A DNA stretch of 64,000 nucleotides from Rhodospirillales bacterium BBD 1991-14 (GTDB lineage Bacteria; Pseudomonadota; Alphaproteobacteria; Kiloniellales; Kiloniellaceae). The notes beneath the pieces were generated by a model. It was not told where the DNA came from and did not search any database. It saw only the letters and a program-made list of their open reading frames with translations. The stretch lies in NCBI GenBank assembly GCA_001657395.1, contig LYSY01000003.1:372001-436000 (forward strand), in the 5' to 3' direction. Below are positions 27,449 to 36,290 of this stretch, in pieces. Position 1 is the first letter of the stretch, and each line of letters opens with the position of its first letter. The translations under genes were made by a program, and so were the position numbers.

Positions 27449-28465
27449 ATGAGCGTGCCAACGACAGGGGAACGCGGCGAGCCGACGCTGTCCGTCCGCA
27501 ACCTCAAGACCCACTTCTTCACCAAGGAAGGCGTGGTCAAGGCGGTCGACGGCATCAGCTTCGACGTGGCGCCCGGCGAGGTCCTGGGCCTTGTGGGCGA
27601 GTCCGGCAGCGGGAAGTCCATCACCGGCTTTTCGATCCTGGGCCTGGTCGACCAACCGGGCCGCATCGTCGACGGTGAGATCCTGTTCCAGGGCCGCGAC
27701 CTCGTGCATCTGCCCGAGGAGGAGCAGCGCAAGCTGCGCGGCTCCAAGATCGCCATGATCTTCCAGGACCCGATGATGACCCTCAATCCGGTGCTCAGGG
27801 TCGACACCCAGATGACCGAGGCCGTGCTGGCCCACCGCGACGTCTCCAAGGAGCGGGCGCTGGACATCGCGCGCGAGGCGCTGGTGCGGGTCGGCATCGC
27901 CGCGCCGGACGAGCGCCTGGCCTCCTACCCCCACCAGTTCTCCGGCGGTATGCGCCAGCGCGTCGCGATTGCCATCGCCTTCTTGAACGAACCGGACCTG
28001 ATCATCGCCGACGAGCCGACCACGGCCCTCGACGTGACCATCCAGGGCCAGATCCTCTACGAGGCGCAGAACCTCTGCCGCGACACCGGCACCGCGCTGA
28101 TCTGGATCACCCATGATCTGGCCGTGGTGGCCGGTCTCGCCGACCAGATTTCGGTCATGTATGCGGGCAAGATCGTCGAGCAGGGCAGCGTCGACCGGGT
28201 GCTCGACCAGCCGGCGCACCCCTATACGTCCGGCCTCATAGGGTCGGTACCCGGGCGCAACCAGCGCGGCGAGCGGCTGTTCCAGATCCCCGGCATGACA
28301 CCCTCGCTGCTGAACCTGCCGGACGGCTGCGCGTTCCGCAGCCGCTGCCCCCATGCCGACATCGCCTGCGAGGAGGAACCCTCCGAACAGCGCATCGGCG
28401 ACGGGCGCCTGGTGCGCTGTGTGCGGCCCCTGGCGGGCCGGCCGCGCGACGGAGAGGCGGCATGA
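27449..28465 (+). CDS. ABC transporter ATP-binding protein, DppD-like
   Basis: A 338-residue ATPase: Walker [10 protein letters not shown]-loop [12 protein letters not shown], signature QFSGGMRQR, Walker [13 protein letters not shown] and switch histidine WITHDLAVV. The C-terminal oligopeptide extension with cysteines ([14 protein letters not shown]) is present. Overlaps the next ATPase gene by 4 bp. Confidence 0.95.
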   Translation: MSVPTTGERGEPTLSVRNLKTHFFTKEGVVKAVDGISFDVAPGEVLGLVGESGSGKSITGFSILGLVDQPGRIVDGEILFQGRDLVHLPEEEQRKLRGSKIAMIFQDPMMTLNPVLRVDTQMTEAVLAHRDVSKERALDIAREALVRVGIAAPDERLASYPHQFSGGMRQRVAIAIAFLNEPDLIIADEPTTALDVTIQGQILYEAQNLCRDTGTALIWITHDLAVVAGLADQISVMYAGKIVEQGSVDRVLDQPAHPYTSGLIGSVPGRNQRGERLFQIPGMTPSLLNLPDGCAFRSRCPHADIACEEEPSEQRIGDGRLVRCVRPLAGRPRDGEAA

Positions 28466-29487
28466 GCGAAGCCCTTCAGAAGCCGAGCGCCGGCGCAGCG
28501 CCGATCCTCACCGCCGAGGAGGTCAGCAAGCGCTTCGTCAAGACCCTCGACCTCGCCGGCAGGATCGCCCAGCGTCTCGGCGCGGATATCCGCGAGGAAA
28601 CGGTCCATGCCGTCGACGGCGTCAGCCTGGCGATCGCGCCGGGCGAAGTGCTCGGCCTGGTCGGCGAGTCCGGCTGCGGCAAGTCCACCTTCGGACGCAT
28701 GGTCGCGGGAATCCTGCCACCCAGCGCAGGCAACCTGACCTTCGACGGCAGGCCGATCTGGCAGGACGGCAAGCCGGTCTCCCGCGAGACGGCGCTGGCC
28801 GTCCAGATGATCTTTCAGGACCCCTTTGCTTCCCTGGATCCGCGCATGCGCGTGCTCGACATCATCGGCGAGGCGCCCAAGGTGCACGGCATGATCGAGC
28901 CCAAGGAGATGGACGACTACGTCGCCGACGTGATGCTGCGGGTCGGCCTCGATGCCGACTTCCGCCGCCGCTATCCGCACCAGTTCTCCGGCGGCCAGCG
29001 CCAGCGCATCGGTATCGCCCGGGCGCTGGCGGTCAAACCGCGCTTCCTGGTCTGTGACGAGGCCATCGCCGCCCTCGACGTCTCGATCCAGGCCCAGGTC
29101 ATCAACCTCTTCATGGACCTGCGCGAAGACCTGGACCTCACCTATCTCTTCATCAGCCACGACCTCTCGGTGGTCGAGCACATCTCCGACCGCATCGTCA
29201 TCATGTACCTGGGGCGGGTTGTCGAGGTCGCACCCACCGACGAACTCTTCGAGCAGCCCAACCACCCCTACACCCAGGCCTTGCTCGCCGAGGTGCCACG
29301 CATCGACCTGCGCAAGCGCGCCTACACGCCGGTGAAAGGAGAGATCCCCTCGCCACTGGACCCGCCCAGCGGCTGCCACTTCCACCCGCGCTGCCCCTTC
29401 GCGACGGAGCGCTGCGCGCGCGAACGCCCGGCGCTGAGGGAAATCGCCCCGGGCCGCCTCTCCGCCTGCCACCTCAATGACGGCTGA
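28462..29487 (+). CDS. ABC transporter ATP-binding protein, DppF-like
   Basis: A 341-residue partner ATPase: Walker A GESGCGKS, MIFQDPFASLDPRMRV, signature QFSGGQRQR, Walker B FLVCDEAIAALDVS, switch FISHDLSVVEH. The C-terminal extension GCHFHPRCPFATERC matches the oligopeptide family. The usual DEP of Walker B is DEA here, a common variant in DppF. Its 3' end overlaps the amidohydrolase start by 11 bp. Confidence 0.95.
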   Translation: MSEALQKPSAGAAPILTAEEVSKRFVKTLDLAGRIAQRLGADIREETVHAVDGVSLAIAPGEVLGLVGESGCGKSTFGRMVAGILPPSAGNLTFDGRPIWQDGKPVSRETALAVQMIFQDPFASLDPRMRVLDIIGEAPKVHGMIEPKEMDDYVADVMLRVGLDADFRRRYPHQFSGGQRQRIGIARALAVKPRFLVCDEAIAALDVSIQAQVINLFMDLREDLDLTYLFISHDLSVVEHISDRIVIMYLGRVVEVAPTDELFEQPNHPYTQALLAEVPRIDLRKRAYTPVKGEIPSPLDPPSGCHFHPRCPFATERCARERPALREIAPGRLSACHLNDG

Positions 29488-30367
29488 GCCGGGGCCGGAC
29501 ACGCCAGCGCCGCCGTTCGACGACCGGGCCTTCGATTTCACCGCCGCCGTGCGGCCTTCGTCCGTCCTGATCGACTCGCCCCATTCGGGCCGTGTCTACC
29601 CGGAGGATTTCCGCGTCGCGGTGCTAAGGCCGGTCCTGCGCGGCGCCGAGGACTGGCTGGTCGATGTCCTCTTCGGCGATGCCCCGACCCAGGGCGCCGG
29701 GCTGCTCGCCGCCCGCTTCCCCCGCGCCTATATCGACCCCAACCGCCGCCTCGACGATGTCGACCCGGGGCTGCTGGACGGCCCCTGGCCGGAGCCGTTG
29801 AACCCCGGCCCCAAAACAGCGCTCGGCATCGGCCTCTTCCGCGCCAGGACCGGCGACGGCAGTCCCCTTCTCGACCAGCCGCTCACCGTCGCCGCCCTGG
29901 CGGCACGCATCGAGCGCTGCTGGAAGCCCTACCGCCGCGCGTTGCAGGACCGTCTGGACGCGGTCCAGGCGCGCCACGGCGTCGTCTGGCATCTCAACGT
30001 CCATTCGATGAAGTCGGTCGGCACGGCGATCACGCCCGACGGGCCGGGGGCCGAACGGCCCGACATGGTGCTGGGCGATCTGGAAGGGCGGAGCTGCGAC
30101 CCCGCGTTCACCGACTTCGTCGCCGACCGCCTGCGCGCCCTGGGTTACAGCGTCTCAGTGAACGATCCCTACAAGGGCGCCGAAATCCTCCGTACCCAGG
30201 GGCGGCCTGCCGAAAACCGCCACTCCCTGCAGATCGAAATGAAGCGCGCGCTCTACATGGACGAAGCGACGCTGACCGCCACCGACGGCTTCAAGCCTCT
30301 CCGCGCAAACCTCGTGCGCCTCGTCGCAGACATCGTCGCGTGGACGCGCAACGCGGACCCGCGGTAG
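29477..30367 (+). CDS. N-formylglutamate amidohydrolase family protein
   Basis: A 296-residue zinc amidohydrolase of the HutG/NFGAH fold. Features: SPHSGRVYPEDF, EDWLVDVLFGDAP, YIDPNRRLDDVD (typical DxNR), VWHLNVHSMKS and HSLQIEMKRALYMDEA near the end. Overlap with the ABC ATPase gene shows it belongs to the transporter operon, so it probably hydrolyses the imported compound. There are no hut genes here, so the natural substrate may be an N-acyl amino acid other than formylglutamate. A palindromic repeat follows its stop. Confidence 0.88.
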   Translation: MTAEPGPDTPAPPFDDRAFDFTAAVRPSSVLIDSPHSGRVYPEDFRVAVLRPVLRGAEDWLVDVLFGDAPTQGAGLLAARFPRAYIDPNRRLDDVDPGLLDGPWPEPLNPGPKTALGIGLFRARTGDGSPLLDQPLTVAALAARIERCWKPYRRALQDRLDAVQARHGVVWHLNVHSMKSVGTAITPDGPGAERPDMVLGDLEGRSCDPAFTDFVADRLRALGYSVSVNDPYKGAEILRTQGRPAENRHSLQIEMKRALYMDEATLTATDGFKPLRANLVRLVADIVAWTRNADPR

Positions 30368-30375
30368 ACGCTGTC

Positions 30376-30517
30376 CCCCTCACCCTCCCACTTCGCGGGC
30401 CCCTCCCTCTCCCACAAGGAGAGAGGGTCAAACATGAAAACCCTCTCCCCTGGCGGGAGAGGGTTGTGAAGCCTTGGCGGGATCGAAGATCGCGCTTAGG
30501 CGAAGCTGGGTGAGGGG
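30376..30517. repeat. Palindromic intergenic repeat element (REP/BIME-like)
   Basis: The 142-bp block is bounded by a perfect 10-bp inverted repeat, CCCCTCACCC (30376-30385) and GGGTGAGGGG (30508-30517). Inside are a stem CCCTCTC / GAGAGGG and a perfect 11-bp stem AACCCTCTCCC / GGGAGAGGGTT (30439-30465). It fills the gap between convergent genes, where it could act as a two-way terminator. Similar CCCTCTCC-rich palindromes are widespread in alphaproteobacterial genomes. Confidence 0.85.
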
Positions 30518-30524
30518 GCCTCCC

Positions 30525-31013
30525 CTACTCCGCAGCCAGGCTGCCGCTGCGGCCGGGCAGCTCGCCGCGGATCACGTAGGCGAGCGTCTGCACCACCTGT
30601 TGCGGCGTCTCGCAGACCGCCAGGGCGGCGCCGTCGACCTCTTTCAGGGCGTGGGTCAGGGCCGGGTCGTGCAGGGTGATGAGCGCCTTGCCCAGGGCGG
30701 CGGCGGTGCCGGCATCGAAAGCGGCGTTCCACTGGCGGTACTTGTCGCCGAAGCGCACCACCACCACGTCGGCCTCGGCGATCAGGGTGCGGGTGCGGAT
30801 GGCATTCATCCGCGAGCCCTTCTGGTCGCGCCAGAAGGGCTTGTCCTCCTCGCCCAGGATCACGGCGCCGCAGTCGTCGCTGTCCGCATGCACGGTCACG
30901 GGCGCGTCCAGGCGTACCGGCAGGCCGGCGGCAGCCACCCCCTCGGCGATCTGCTCGCGCCAGTCGGTGTGGATCTCGCCGGAGAGATAAACCTTCCAAA
31001 GCCGCTCGTTCAT
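30525..31013 (-). CDS. YtoQ family protein
   Basis: A 162-residue member of the YtoQ family, a nucleoside 2-deoxyribosyltransferase-like fold of unknown function. The family start VYLSGEIHTDWREQI and the core FWRDQKGSRMNAIRTRTLIAEADVVVVRFGDKYRQWNAAFDAGTAAALGKALITLH are clear. I chose ATG 31013 because GGGGA precedes it at a suitable distance. It ends the hydantoin-type operon, 58 bp after the racemase. Confidence 0.85.
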   Translation of the reverse strand: MNERLWKVYLSGEIHTDWREQIAEGVAAAGLPVRLDAPVTVHADSDDCGAVILGEEDKPFWRDQKGSRMNAIRTRTLIAEADVVVVRFGDKYRQWNAAFDAGTAAALGKALITLHDPALTHALKEVDGAALAVCETPQQVVQTLAYVIRGELPGRSGSLAAE

Positions 31014-31071
31014 GTCGCTGGTCCCCATGGTCTGACCGATGTGAAAGAAGCTGGGCCGGGTTCTAACACAA

Positions 31072-31731
31072 TCAAGCCTGCTGCGCCCCCTCCAGACTGA
31101 TCAGCGCCGCCTCGGCGGCCGCCCGGCAGGGCTCAATGACCGGAAGGCCGAGGGATTCCGCCAGATCCGCCGGATAACCGGCCATCCCGGCGCAGCCGAG
31201 CACCAGGACATCGGCGCCGTCGCGGTCGCGCAGGGCGGTGCCGACTTCGACCAGACGCGCGAAGGTCCTGTCGCGGTCCTGCAGGTCCAGAACGCCGAGG
31301 TCGAGGGGCCGGCTCTCGGCGAGGGCTGCGCTCAGACCAAGCTCGGCAACATAGCGCCGGTGGCGGACGGCGGAGGCCTCCAGGATCGCAAGGATGCCGA
31401 AGCGCCGGCCCAGGGTCAGGGCCTGGCGAAAGGCGCTCTCGGCGATGCCGAAGACCGGCTTTTCCATCTGCGCCCGCGCAGCCGCCAGGCCCGGATCGCT
31501 GAAACAGGCGATGACCGAAGCGTCCGCCGCCTCGGCCTTCAGCCGCGCCAGCAGCGGTATCACCACGCCGTCGATGTGATCCTGGGTTTCGATGGCCGGC
31601 GGCCCCTCCCCCAGGGTCACGCAGTCGATGGCCGGACCGTCCGCTCGGCGCAGATCGTCCACCGCCGCACTGATCCCCTCCGTCACCGCAACGGTGGAAT
31701 TGGGATTGACGATAGCGATGCGCCGGCTCAT
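31072..31731 (-). CDS. Asp/Glu/hydantoin racemase family protein
   Basis: A 219-residue racemase with the two catalytic cysteines in place: C76 (VIACFSDPG) and C180 (VLVLGCAGM), close to the positions known for hydantoin racemase. N-terminal IAIVNPNST is diagnostic. It interconverts D- and L-5-substituted hydantoins (or related allantoin). It shares an operon with a hydantoinase, which strongly supports that role. The upstream gene ends 2 bp before its start. Confidence 0.9.
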   Translation of the reverse strand: MSRRIAIVNPNSTVAVTEGISAAVDDLRRADGPAIDCVTLGEGPPAIETQDHIDGVVIPLLARLKAEAADASVIACFSDPGLAAARAQMEKPVFGIAESAFRQALTLGRRFGILAILEASAVRHRRYVAELGLSAALAESRPLDLGVLDLQDRDRTFARLVEVGTALRDRDGADVLVLGCAGMAGYPADLAESLGLPVIEPCRAAAEAALISLEGAQQA

Positions 31732-31733
31732 CC

Positions 31734-32258
31734 CTATTGCCGCTCCGGCGCGACGCGCAGCGTGAGCCCACCGTCGCCCGCCACCGCCTGCAGAGACACC
31801 GCTGTGGTGTCGTAACAGGCTTCGTTGTCGGCGACGCCCGTGAGCTCGAAGGCGGCGACATCGCCCCGGTCGAAGCGGTGCAGATCGTAGGTGCCGTCGC
31901 GCAGCAGAACCACCGTGTTCACGCCGTCGTTGGCGATCCAGGGGATCGAGACGCCGGCCAGCCTGGGATCTCGCTCCACCGCGTAGTAGGGAGCAACGAA
32001 ACAGACCGCATCCCAGGGCTCATTCAGGAGCACGGAGAGCAGGAACACCGGACGGTTCTGCGCCGCGACAAGAAGATCGGTCTCGAAGGTGTTCTCGTTT
32101 CCCTGCTGCTCGACATAGTCGACACGCCCCTGTCCGAAGTAGAAGCGCTCAATGGCCTGGCCAATCTCTGCAGAGATCCTCAAAGCCCCGACAATAGCCG
32201 CCAAAGCCGCAAGCAGAAGCACAAAGCCAAACAGCCGAAGGGTTGTTCTCTTCGTCAT
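31734..32258 (-). CDS. Conserved-type hypothetical protein with N-terminal membrane anchor
   Basis: A 174-residue protein not recognised. A hydrophobic segment (about 9-26, LFGFVLLLAALAAIVGAL) suggests a signal anchor, with the rest outside the cytoplasm. Two cysteines (FVCFVAPYY-like VCFVAP and NEACYDTT) could form a disulfide. It lies between hydantoinase and racemase with a 2-bp gap to the latter, so it is cotranscribed. It may be an insertion into the operon without a role in the pathway. Confidence 0.65.
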   Translation of the reverse strand: MTKRTTLRLFGFVLLLAALAAIVGALRISAEIGQAIERFYFGQGRVDYVEQQGNENTFETDLLVAAQNRPVFLLSVLLNEPWDAVCFVAPYYAVERDPRLAGVSIPWIANDGVNTVVLLRDGTYDLHRFDRGDVAAFELTGVADNEACYDTTAVSLQAVAGDGGLTLRVAPERQ

Positions 32259-32303
32259 CTGACAGGTTCTCCACCGCGCCCGCTCACAGTCAGCAAGGCG
32301 GCG

Positions 32304-33761
32304 CTACAGCAAGTCGGCGCCGAAGTTGCGGGCCGGGTCCAGCTCCGGCTCGCGGGCGCCCGGCGCGGCAATCTTCGGCGCGCGCTTGAGGTAGTTCCCG
32401 AAACCGCGTTCGGCGTTCAATGTCTCGTCCTCGACGATGACACGGCCGCGCGAGACTACGAACCGCGGCCAGCCGGTGAGGGTCATCCCCTCGTAAGGCG
32501 TGTAGCCGGCGTTGTCGTGCAGCATGTCGTAGGTAACAGTCCGCTCCCAGGACGGGTCCCAGAGCGTGAGGTCGGCATCGGCACCCACGGCGAGGCTGCC
32601 CTTGCGGGGATGCAGGCCGTAGATCTTCGCAGGATTGGTCGCCGTCAGCGCGACGAACTCGTTGAGGCTCAGCCGCCCCTTGCCGACGCCCTCGGAGAAC
32701 AGCAGCGGCAGGCGCAGCTCCAGGCCCGGCACCCCGTTGGCGAGCTGCTTGAAGGTGGCGCTCGGCCCGTGTTTCAGCTTGCCGGTTTCATCCATGCGGT
32801 AGGGCGCGTGGTCGGAGGAAAAGACCTGGAAGGTGCCGTTCGTGAGGCCGCGCCAGATTGCTTCCTGCGCCGCCTCGTCGCGCGGCGGCGGGGAGCAGCA
32901 GAACTTGGCCCCCTCCATGCCCGCGCGGTCGAGATCTTCCGCCGTCAGGAAAAGGTATTGCGGGCAGGTCTCGCCGTAGATCTTGAGCCCGGCGTTGCGG
33001 GCGGCGAGGATGGCGTCCGCGGCCTCCGGCGCAGAAACATGAACGATCAGCAGCCGCGCATCGACCAGGCGGGCGAGCTGGATGGCGCGGCTGGTCGCCT
33101 CGCTCTCGGCGATGCGCGGGTGGCTGACGGCGTGGTACTTCGGCGCGCCGTAACCGCGGTCCAGCAGGCGCTCGCTGATCCAGGAGATGACCTCGTTGTT
33201 CTCCGCATGGACCATGGTGGTGGCGCCGTTCTCCCGCGCCACGCAGAGCACGTCCAGCATCTGGCGGTCGTCGATCTTCAGCAGGTCGTAGGTCATGTAG
33301 ACCTTGAAGGAGGTGTAGCCGTCGGCGATGAGTGCCGGCAGTTCCTGGCCCAGCACCTGCGCCGTGGGATCGGAGATGATGAGGTGAAAGGCGTAGTCGA
33401 TGACGGCCTTGGGGGCGCAGCGCTCCTCCGCGTCCTTCACCACCTCCCGCAGCGATTGGCCGCGGTGCTGGGCGGCGAAGGGCAGGAAGGTGGTGGTGCC
33501 GCCGAAGGCCGCCGACACGCTGCCGGAATGGAAATCATCAGCCGTCCAGATGCGGGTCGAGGACATCTGCTCCACATGGCAGTGGGCGTCCACCCCGCCG
33601 GGCAGCACCAGAAGACCGCCGGCGTCGATCACCCGCGCCGCCGTGCCGAGGTCCGTCCCCAGCGCGGCGATGCGGCCATCTTTTACGGCAATGTCGGCGG
33701 CGAAGGTCTCGCTGGCGGTGGCCAGCGTGCCGCCGCGGACGATCAGATCGAAATCGGTCAC
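32304..33761 (-). CDS. hydA: Dihydropyrimidinase / D-hydantoinase
   Basis: A 485-residue cyclic amidohydrolase. Metal ligands: GGVDAHCHVE (His-x-His), the carboxylated lysine in GYTSFKVYMTYD, MVHAEN, LIVHVSAP and FSSDHAPY. It opens hydantoins or dihydropyrimidines to N-carbamoyl amino acids. Its start overlaps the stop of the DapA-like gene by 4 bp. No N-carbamoylase gene is seen in this operon. Very close relatives include true dihydropyrimidinases and D-hydantoinases, which cannot be told apart here. Confidence 0.9.
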   Translation of the reverse strand: MTDFDLIVRGGTLATASETFAADIAVKDGRIAALGTDLGTAARVIDAGGLLVLPGGVDAHCHVEQMSSTRIWTADDFHSGSVSAAFGGTTTFLPFAAQHRGQSLREVVKDAEERCAPKAVIDYAFHLIISDPTAQVLGQELPALIADGYTSFKVYMTYDLLKIDDRQMLDVLCVARENGATTMVHAENNEVISWISERLLDRGYGAPKYHAVSHPRIAESEATSRAIQLARLVDARLLIVHVSAPEAADAILAARNAGLKIYGETCPQYLFLTAEDLDRAGMEGAKFCCSPPPRDEAAQEAIWRGLTNGTFQVFSSDHAPYRMDETGKLKHGPSATFKQLANGVPGLELRLPLLFSEGVGKGRLSLNEFVALTATNPAKIYGLHPRKGSLAVGADADLTLWDPSWERTVTYDMLHDNAGYTPYEGMTLTGWPRFVVSRGRVIVEDETLNAERGFGNYLKRAPKIAAPGAREPELDPARNFGADLL

Positions 33762-34696
33762 GCCGCGAGGCCGAGGGTGGAGCGCCGCGCCTCCATGCGT
33801 TCGATGAGGTGCGTGAGTTCCGCCTGATCCTCAGCCGAGAGCTTCGGCCCCGGCGCGCGGACCTTCGCCGAGGCGATGGCACCGCGGCGGCGCAGCACCT
33901 CCTTGCGGATGGCGAGGCCCAGGCCCGGCTGCAGCTCATGGCGCACCAGCGGCAGGTAGGCATCGAAGAGGTCCTCCGCCGCCTCGGCCTTGCCGGCGGT
34001 GAAGAGGTCGTAGACCTGCACCAGCATCTCCGGATATGCGAAACCGGTCATGGCGCCGTCGACGCCGCGCGCCAGTTCCTGCGGGTAGTGGATGCCGCCG
34101 TTGCCGACCAGGATGGAGATGCGCCGCCGCCCGTCGCGCTCCGCACTCCGGCGCAGGCCGGTGATCTTGGCAAGGCCCGGCGCGTCCTCGTGCTTCAGCA
34201 TGACGAGCTGCGGGTGGCGGTCGATCAGCGTGTTGAGTGTCTCCACCGAGACCGGGACGGAGGTGGTCTGGGGGTAGTCCTGATAGACCAGCGGCACCTC
34301 GGGGCCGAGGGCCTCGCAGACCTGAGCGTAGTAGGTCAGCAGCTTGGTTTCGGTGTTGAGGCCGGGAAAGGGCGCCACCATGACGCCGGCCGCCCCCTTG
34401 TCCATGGCGGTATGCGCCAAGCGCGCCAGGTTGTCGAGGCCGGGGTTGGAAACCCCGACGATGACCGGCACGCGGCCCCCGACCCGCGCCAGCACGGTGG
34501 AGAGGAAGGTGACGGACTCCTCCGCCGTCAGTTTCGGCGCCTCCCCCATGATGCCAAGGATGGTCATGCCGTGGACGCCGGCCTCCAGGTAGAAGTCGGT
34601 CAGGCTCTCGGCGCTGGCGAGATCCAGCGCGCCGTCCTCAGCAAAGGGCGTCGCCGCGATGATGTAAACGCCCTTGGCCTCTTCTGAGATGCGCAT
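33758..34696 (-). CDS. Dihydrodipicolinate synthase (DapA) family aldolase/lyase
   Basis: A 312-residue class I aldolase of the DHDPS/NAL family. Schiff-base lysine in QLVMLKHEDAP and the catalytic tyrosine in PLVYQDYPQT are clear; the N-terminal GVYIIAATPFAEDGALD is typical. The canonical GTTGE substrate loop reads GIMGEAPKL, so it is not a normal DapA and its keto-acid substrate differs. Start ATG 34696 follows AAGGGG. It is the first gene of the five-gene hydantoin-type operon. Confidence 0.85.
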   Translation of the reverse strand: MRISEEAKGVYIIAATPFAEDGALDLASAESLTDFYLEAGVHGMTILGIMGEAPKLTAEESVTFLSTVLARVGGRVPVIVGVSNPGLDNLARLAHTAMDKGAAGVMVAPFPGLNTETKLLTYYAQVCEALGPEVPLVYQDYPQTTSVPVSVETLNTLIDRHPQLVMLKHEDAPGLAKITGLRRSAERDGRRRISILVGNGGIHYPQELARGVDGAMTGFAYPEMLVQVYDLFTAGKAEAAEDLFDAYLPLVRHELQPGLGLAIRKEVLRRRGAIASAKVRAPGPKLSAEDQAELTHLIERMEARRSTLGLAA

Positions 34697-34782
34697 GACC
34701 GCCCCTTCCCGCCTGTATCGCATGCCAACCGGATGCCAGGATTCAGGACCGGGCGAAGCACGTCAAGGGCGGGAGAAGAAAC

Positions 34783-34811
34783 GGGGCGGCTTCTGCGGGA
34801 GAGGCCGCCCC
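34783..34811 (-). terminator. Terminator after metY
   Basis: An 8-bp stem GGGGCGGC / GCCGCCCC is followed on the minus strand by GTTTCTTC. It lies between metY and the downstream DapA-like operon in a gap (34724-34896) that otherwise shows nothing. Confidence 0.5.
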
Positions 34812-34896
34812 TGAGTGGGCTGGGAGGTAACGAGAAAACCTGTTTCCGGGCCCGATCTCCCGGGCCCGGATATCTCTCGGGCGGTCAGGCGGGCGG

Positions 34897-36210
34897 TCAG
34901 GCCGCCCGGGCCGTGCCCTTGACCGCGGCGGTCAGAGCCTGGTCAAGATCGGCCAGGATGTCGTCGATGTGCTCGATGCCGACGGAAAGACGCAGGTAGC
35001 CCGGCGTCACGCCGGTGGCGAGCTGCTCTTCCGGCTTCAGCTGCTGATGCGTCGTGCTGGACGGATGGATGGCCAGGGTGCGCGTGTCGCCGATGTTGGC
35101 GACGTGGTAGATCATCTGCAGGGCGTCGATGAAGGCCGCGCCGGTTTCCGTGGTCGCGTCCTTGATCTCGAAGCCGACAAGGCCGCCCTTGCCCTCGGGC
35201 AGATAGGTCTCGGTGCGTTCGCTGCGGTCCTCCGGCGTCATGCCCGGATAGATGACCTTGGCAACCCGCGGGTCCTTGGCCAGGAAGTCGGCCACCGCCT
35301 GGGCGTTGCTGCAGTGCTCGCGCATGCGCAGGGACAGCGTCTCCAGGCCTTGGATGAAGTTGAAGGTATTGAAGGGGCTGAGCGCCATGCCGAGGTCGCG
35401 CTGCAGCGTGCAGCGGGCCTTCACGATGTAGGCCACCGGGCCCAGTTCCTTCGTCGCCTCGGTCCAGACCGCGCCGTGGTAGCTGGGGTCCGGCTGGTTG
35501 AGCAGCGGAAAGCGCTCGGCATGCTTCACCCAGTCGAAGCTGCCGCTGTCGACGATGACCCCGCCGATGGAATTGCCATGGCCGCCGATGTACTTGGTGC
35601 AGGAATGCACGATGATGTGGGCCCCATGGTCGAAGGGCCGGCAGATGATCGGCGAGGCCGTGTTGTCCATGATCAGCGGCACGCCCAGTTCGTCGCCGAT
35701 GGCCGCCACCTCGCGGATCGGGAAGACCTGCAGCTTGGGGTTCGGCAGGGTCTCGGCGTAGTAGGCGCGGGTCCGCTCGTCGGTGGCGCGGCGGAAGTTC
35801 TGCGGGTCCTCCGGGTCGACGAAGCGCACCTCTATCCCCATGGTCTTCAGGGTATTGGCGAAGAGGTTCCAGGTGCCGCCGTAGAGGTCGGTGGAGGACA
35901 CGATGTTGTCGCCGGCCTGGGCGACGTTCAGCACGGAGAGCGTGGTCGCCCCCTGGCCGGAACTCAGCGCCAGGGCGGCCACACCGCCTTCGATCGCGGC
36001 GATGCGCTGCTCGAAGACGTCGTTGGTGGGGTTCATGACCCGGGTGTAGATGTTGCCCATCTCCGAAAGGTCGAAGAGCCGCGCCGCATGGCCGGAGTCA
36101 TTGAACTGGTAAGACGTCGTCTGATAGATCGGAACCGCCACCGCATTGGTGGTGGGATCGGCACGGTAGCCGGCGTGGAGGGCAAGGGATTCCGGCTTCA
36201 TGGTTGTCAT
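34897..36210 (-). CDS. metY: O-acetylhomoserine sulfhydrylase (aminocarboxypropyltransferase)
   Basis: A 437-residue PLP enzyme of the Cys/Met metabolism family. It makes homocysteine from O-acetyl-homoserine and sulfide. Features: ALHAGYRADPTTNAVAVPIYQTTSY, SSGQGATTLSVLN, PLIMDNTASPIICRPFDHGAHI, PLP lysine in VHSCTKYIGGHG, and THQQLKPEEQLATGVTPGYLRLSVGIEH. Start ATG 36210 follows GAGGACACC. It ends an operon with a homocysteine S-methyltransferase and an alpha/beta hydrolase, so sulfide assimilation into methionine is the theme. No SAM-II-like riboswitch was seen before it. Confidence 0.95.
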   Translation of the reverse strand: MTTMKPESLALHAGYRADPTTNAVAVPIYQTTSYQFNDSGHAARLFDLSEMGNIYTRVMNPTNDVFEQRIAAIEGGVAALALSSGQGATTLSVLNVAQAGDNIVSSTDLYGGTWNLFANTLKTMGIEVRFVDPEDPQNFRRATDERTRAYYAETLPNPKLQVFPIREVAAIGDELGVPLIMDNTASPIICRPFDHGAHIIVHSCTKYIGGHGNSIGGVIVDSGSFDWVKHAERFPLLNQPDPSYHGAVWTEATKELGPVAYIVKARCTLQRDLGMALSPFNTFNFIQGLETLSLRMREHCSNAQAVADFLAKDPRVAKVIYPGMTPEDRSERTETYLPEGKGGLVGFEIKDATTETGAAFIDALQMIYHVANIGDTRTLAIHPSSTTHQQLKPEEQLATGVTPGYLRLSVGIEHIDDILADLDQALTAAVKGTARAA

Positions 36211-36290
36211 AGTCTGGTGTCCTCTGTTCTGAATGCCTGTTGTTGGAGCGGCGTCTCGGTTGCGAAAAAGTCGGATCAATTGTGAAGGCG

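Noticed and set aside
36211-36290. SAM-II riboswitch before metY
   Set aside because: The region lacks the expected pseudoknot core, and metY appears to be a downstream gene of an operon.
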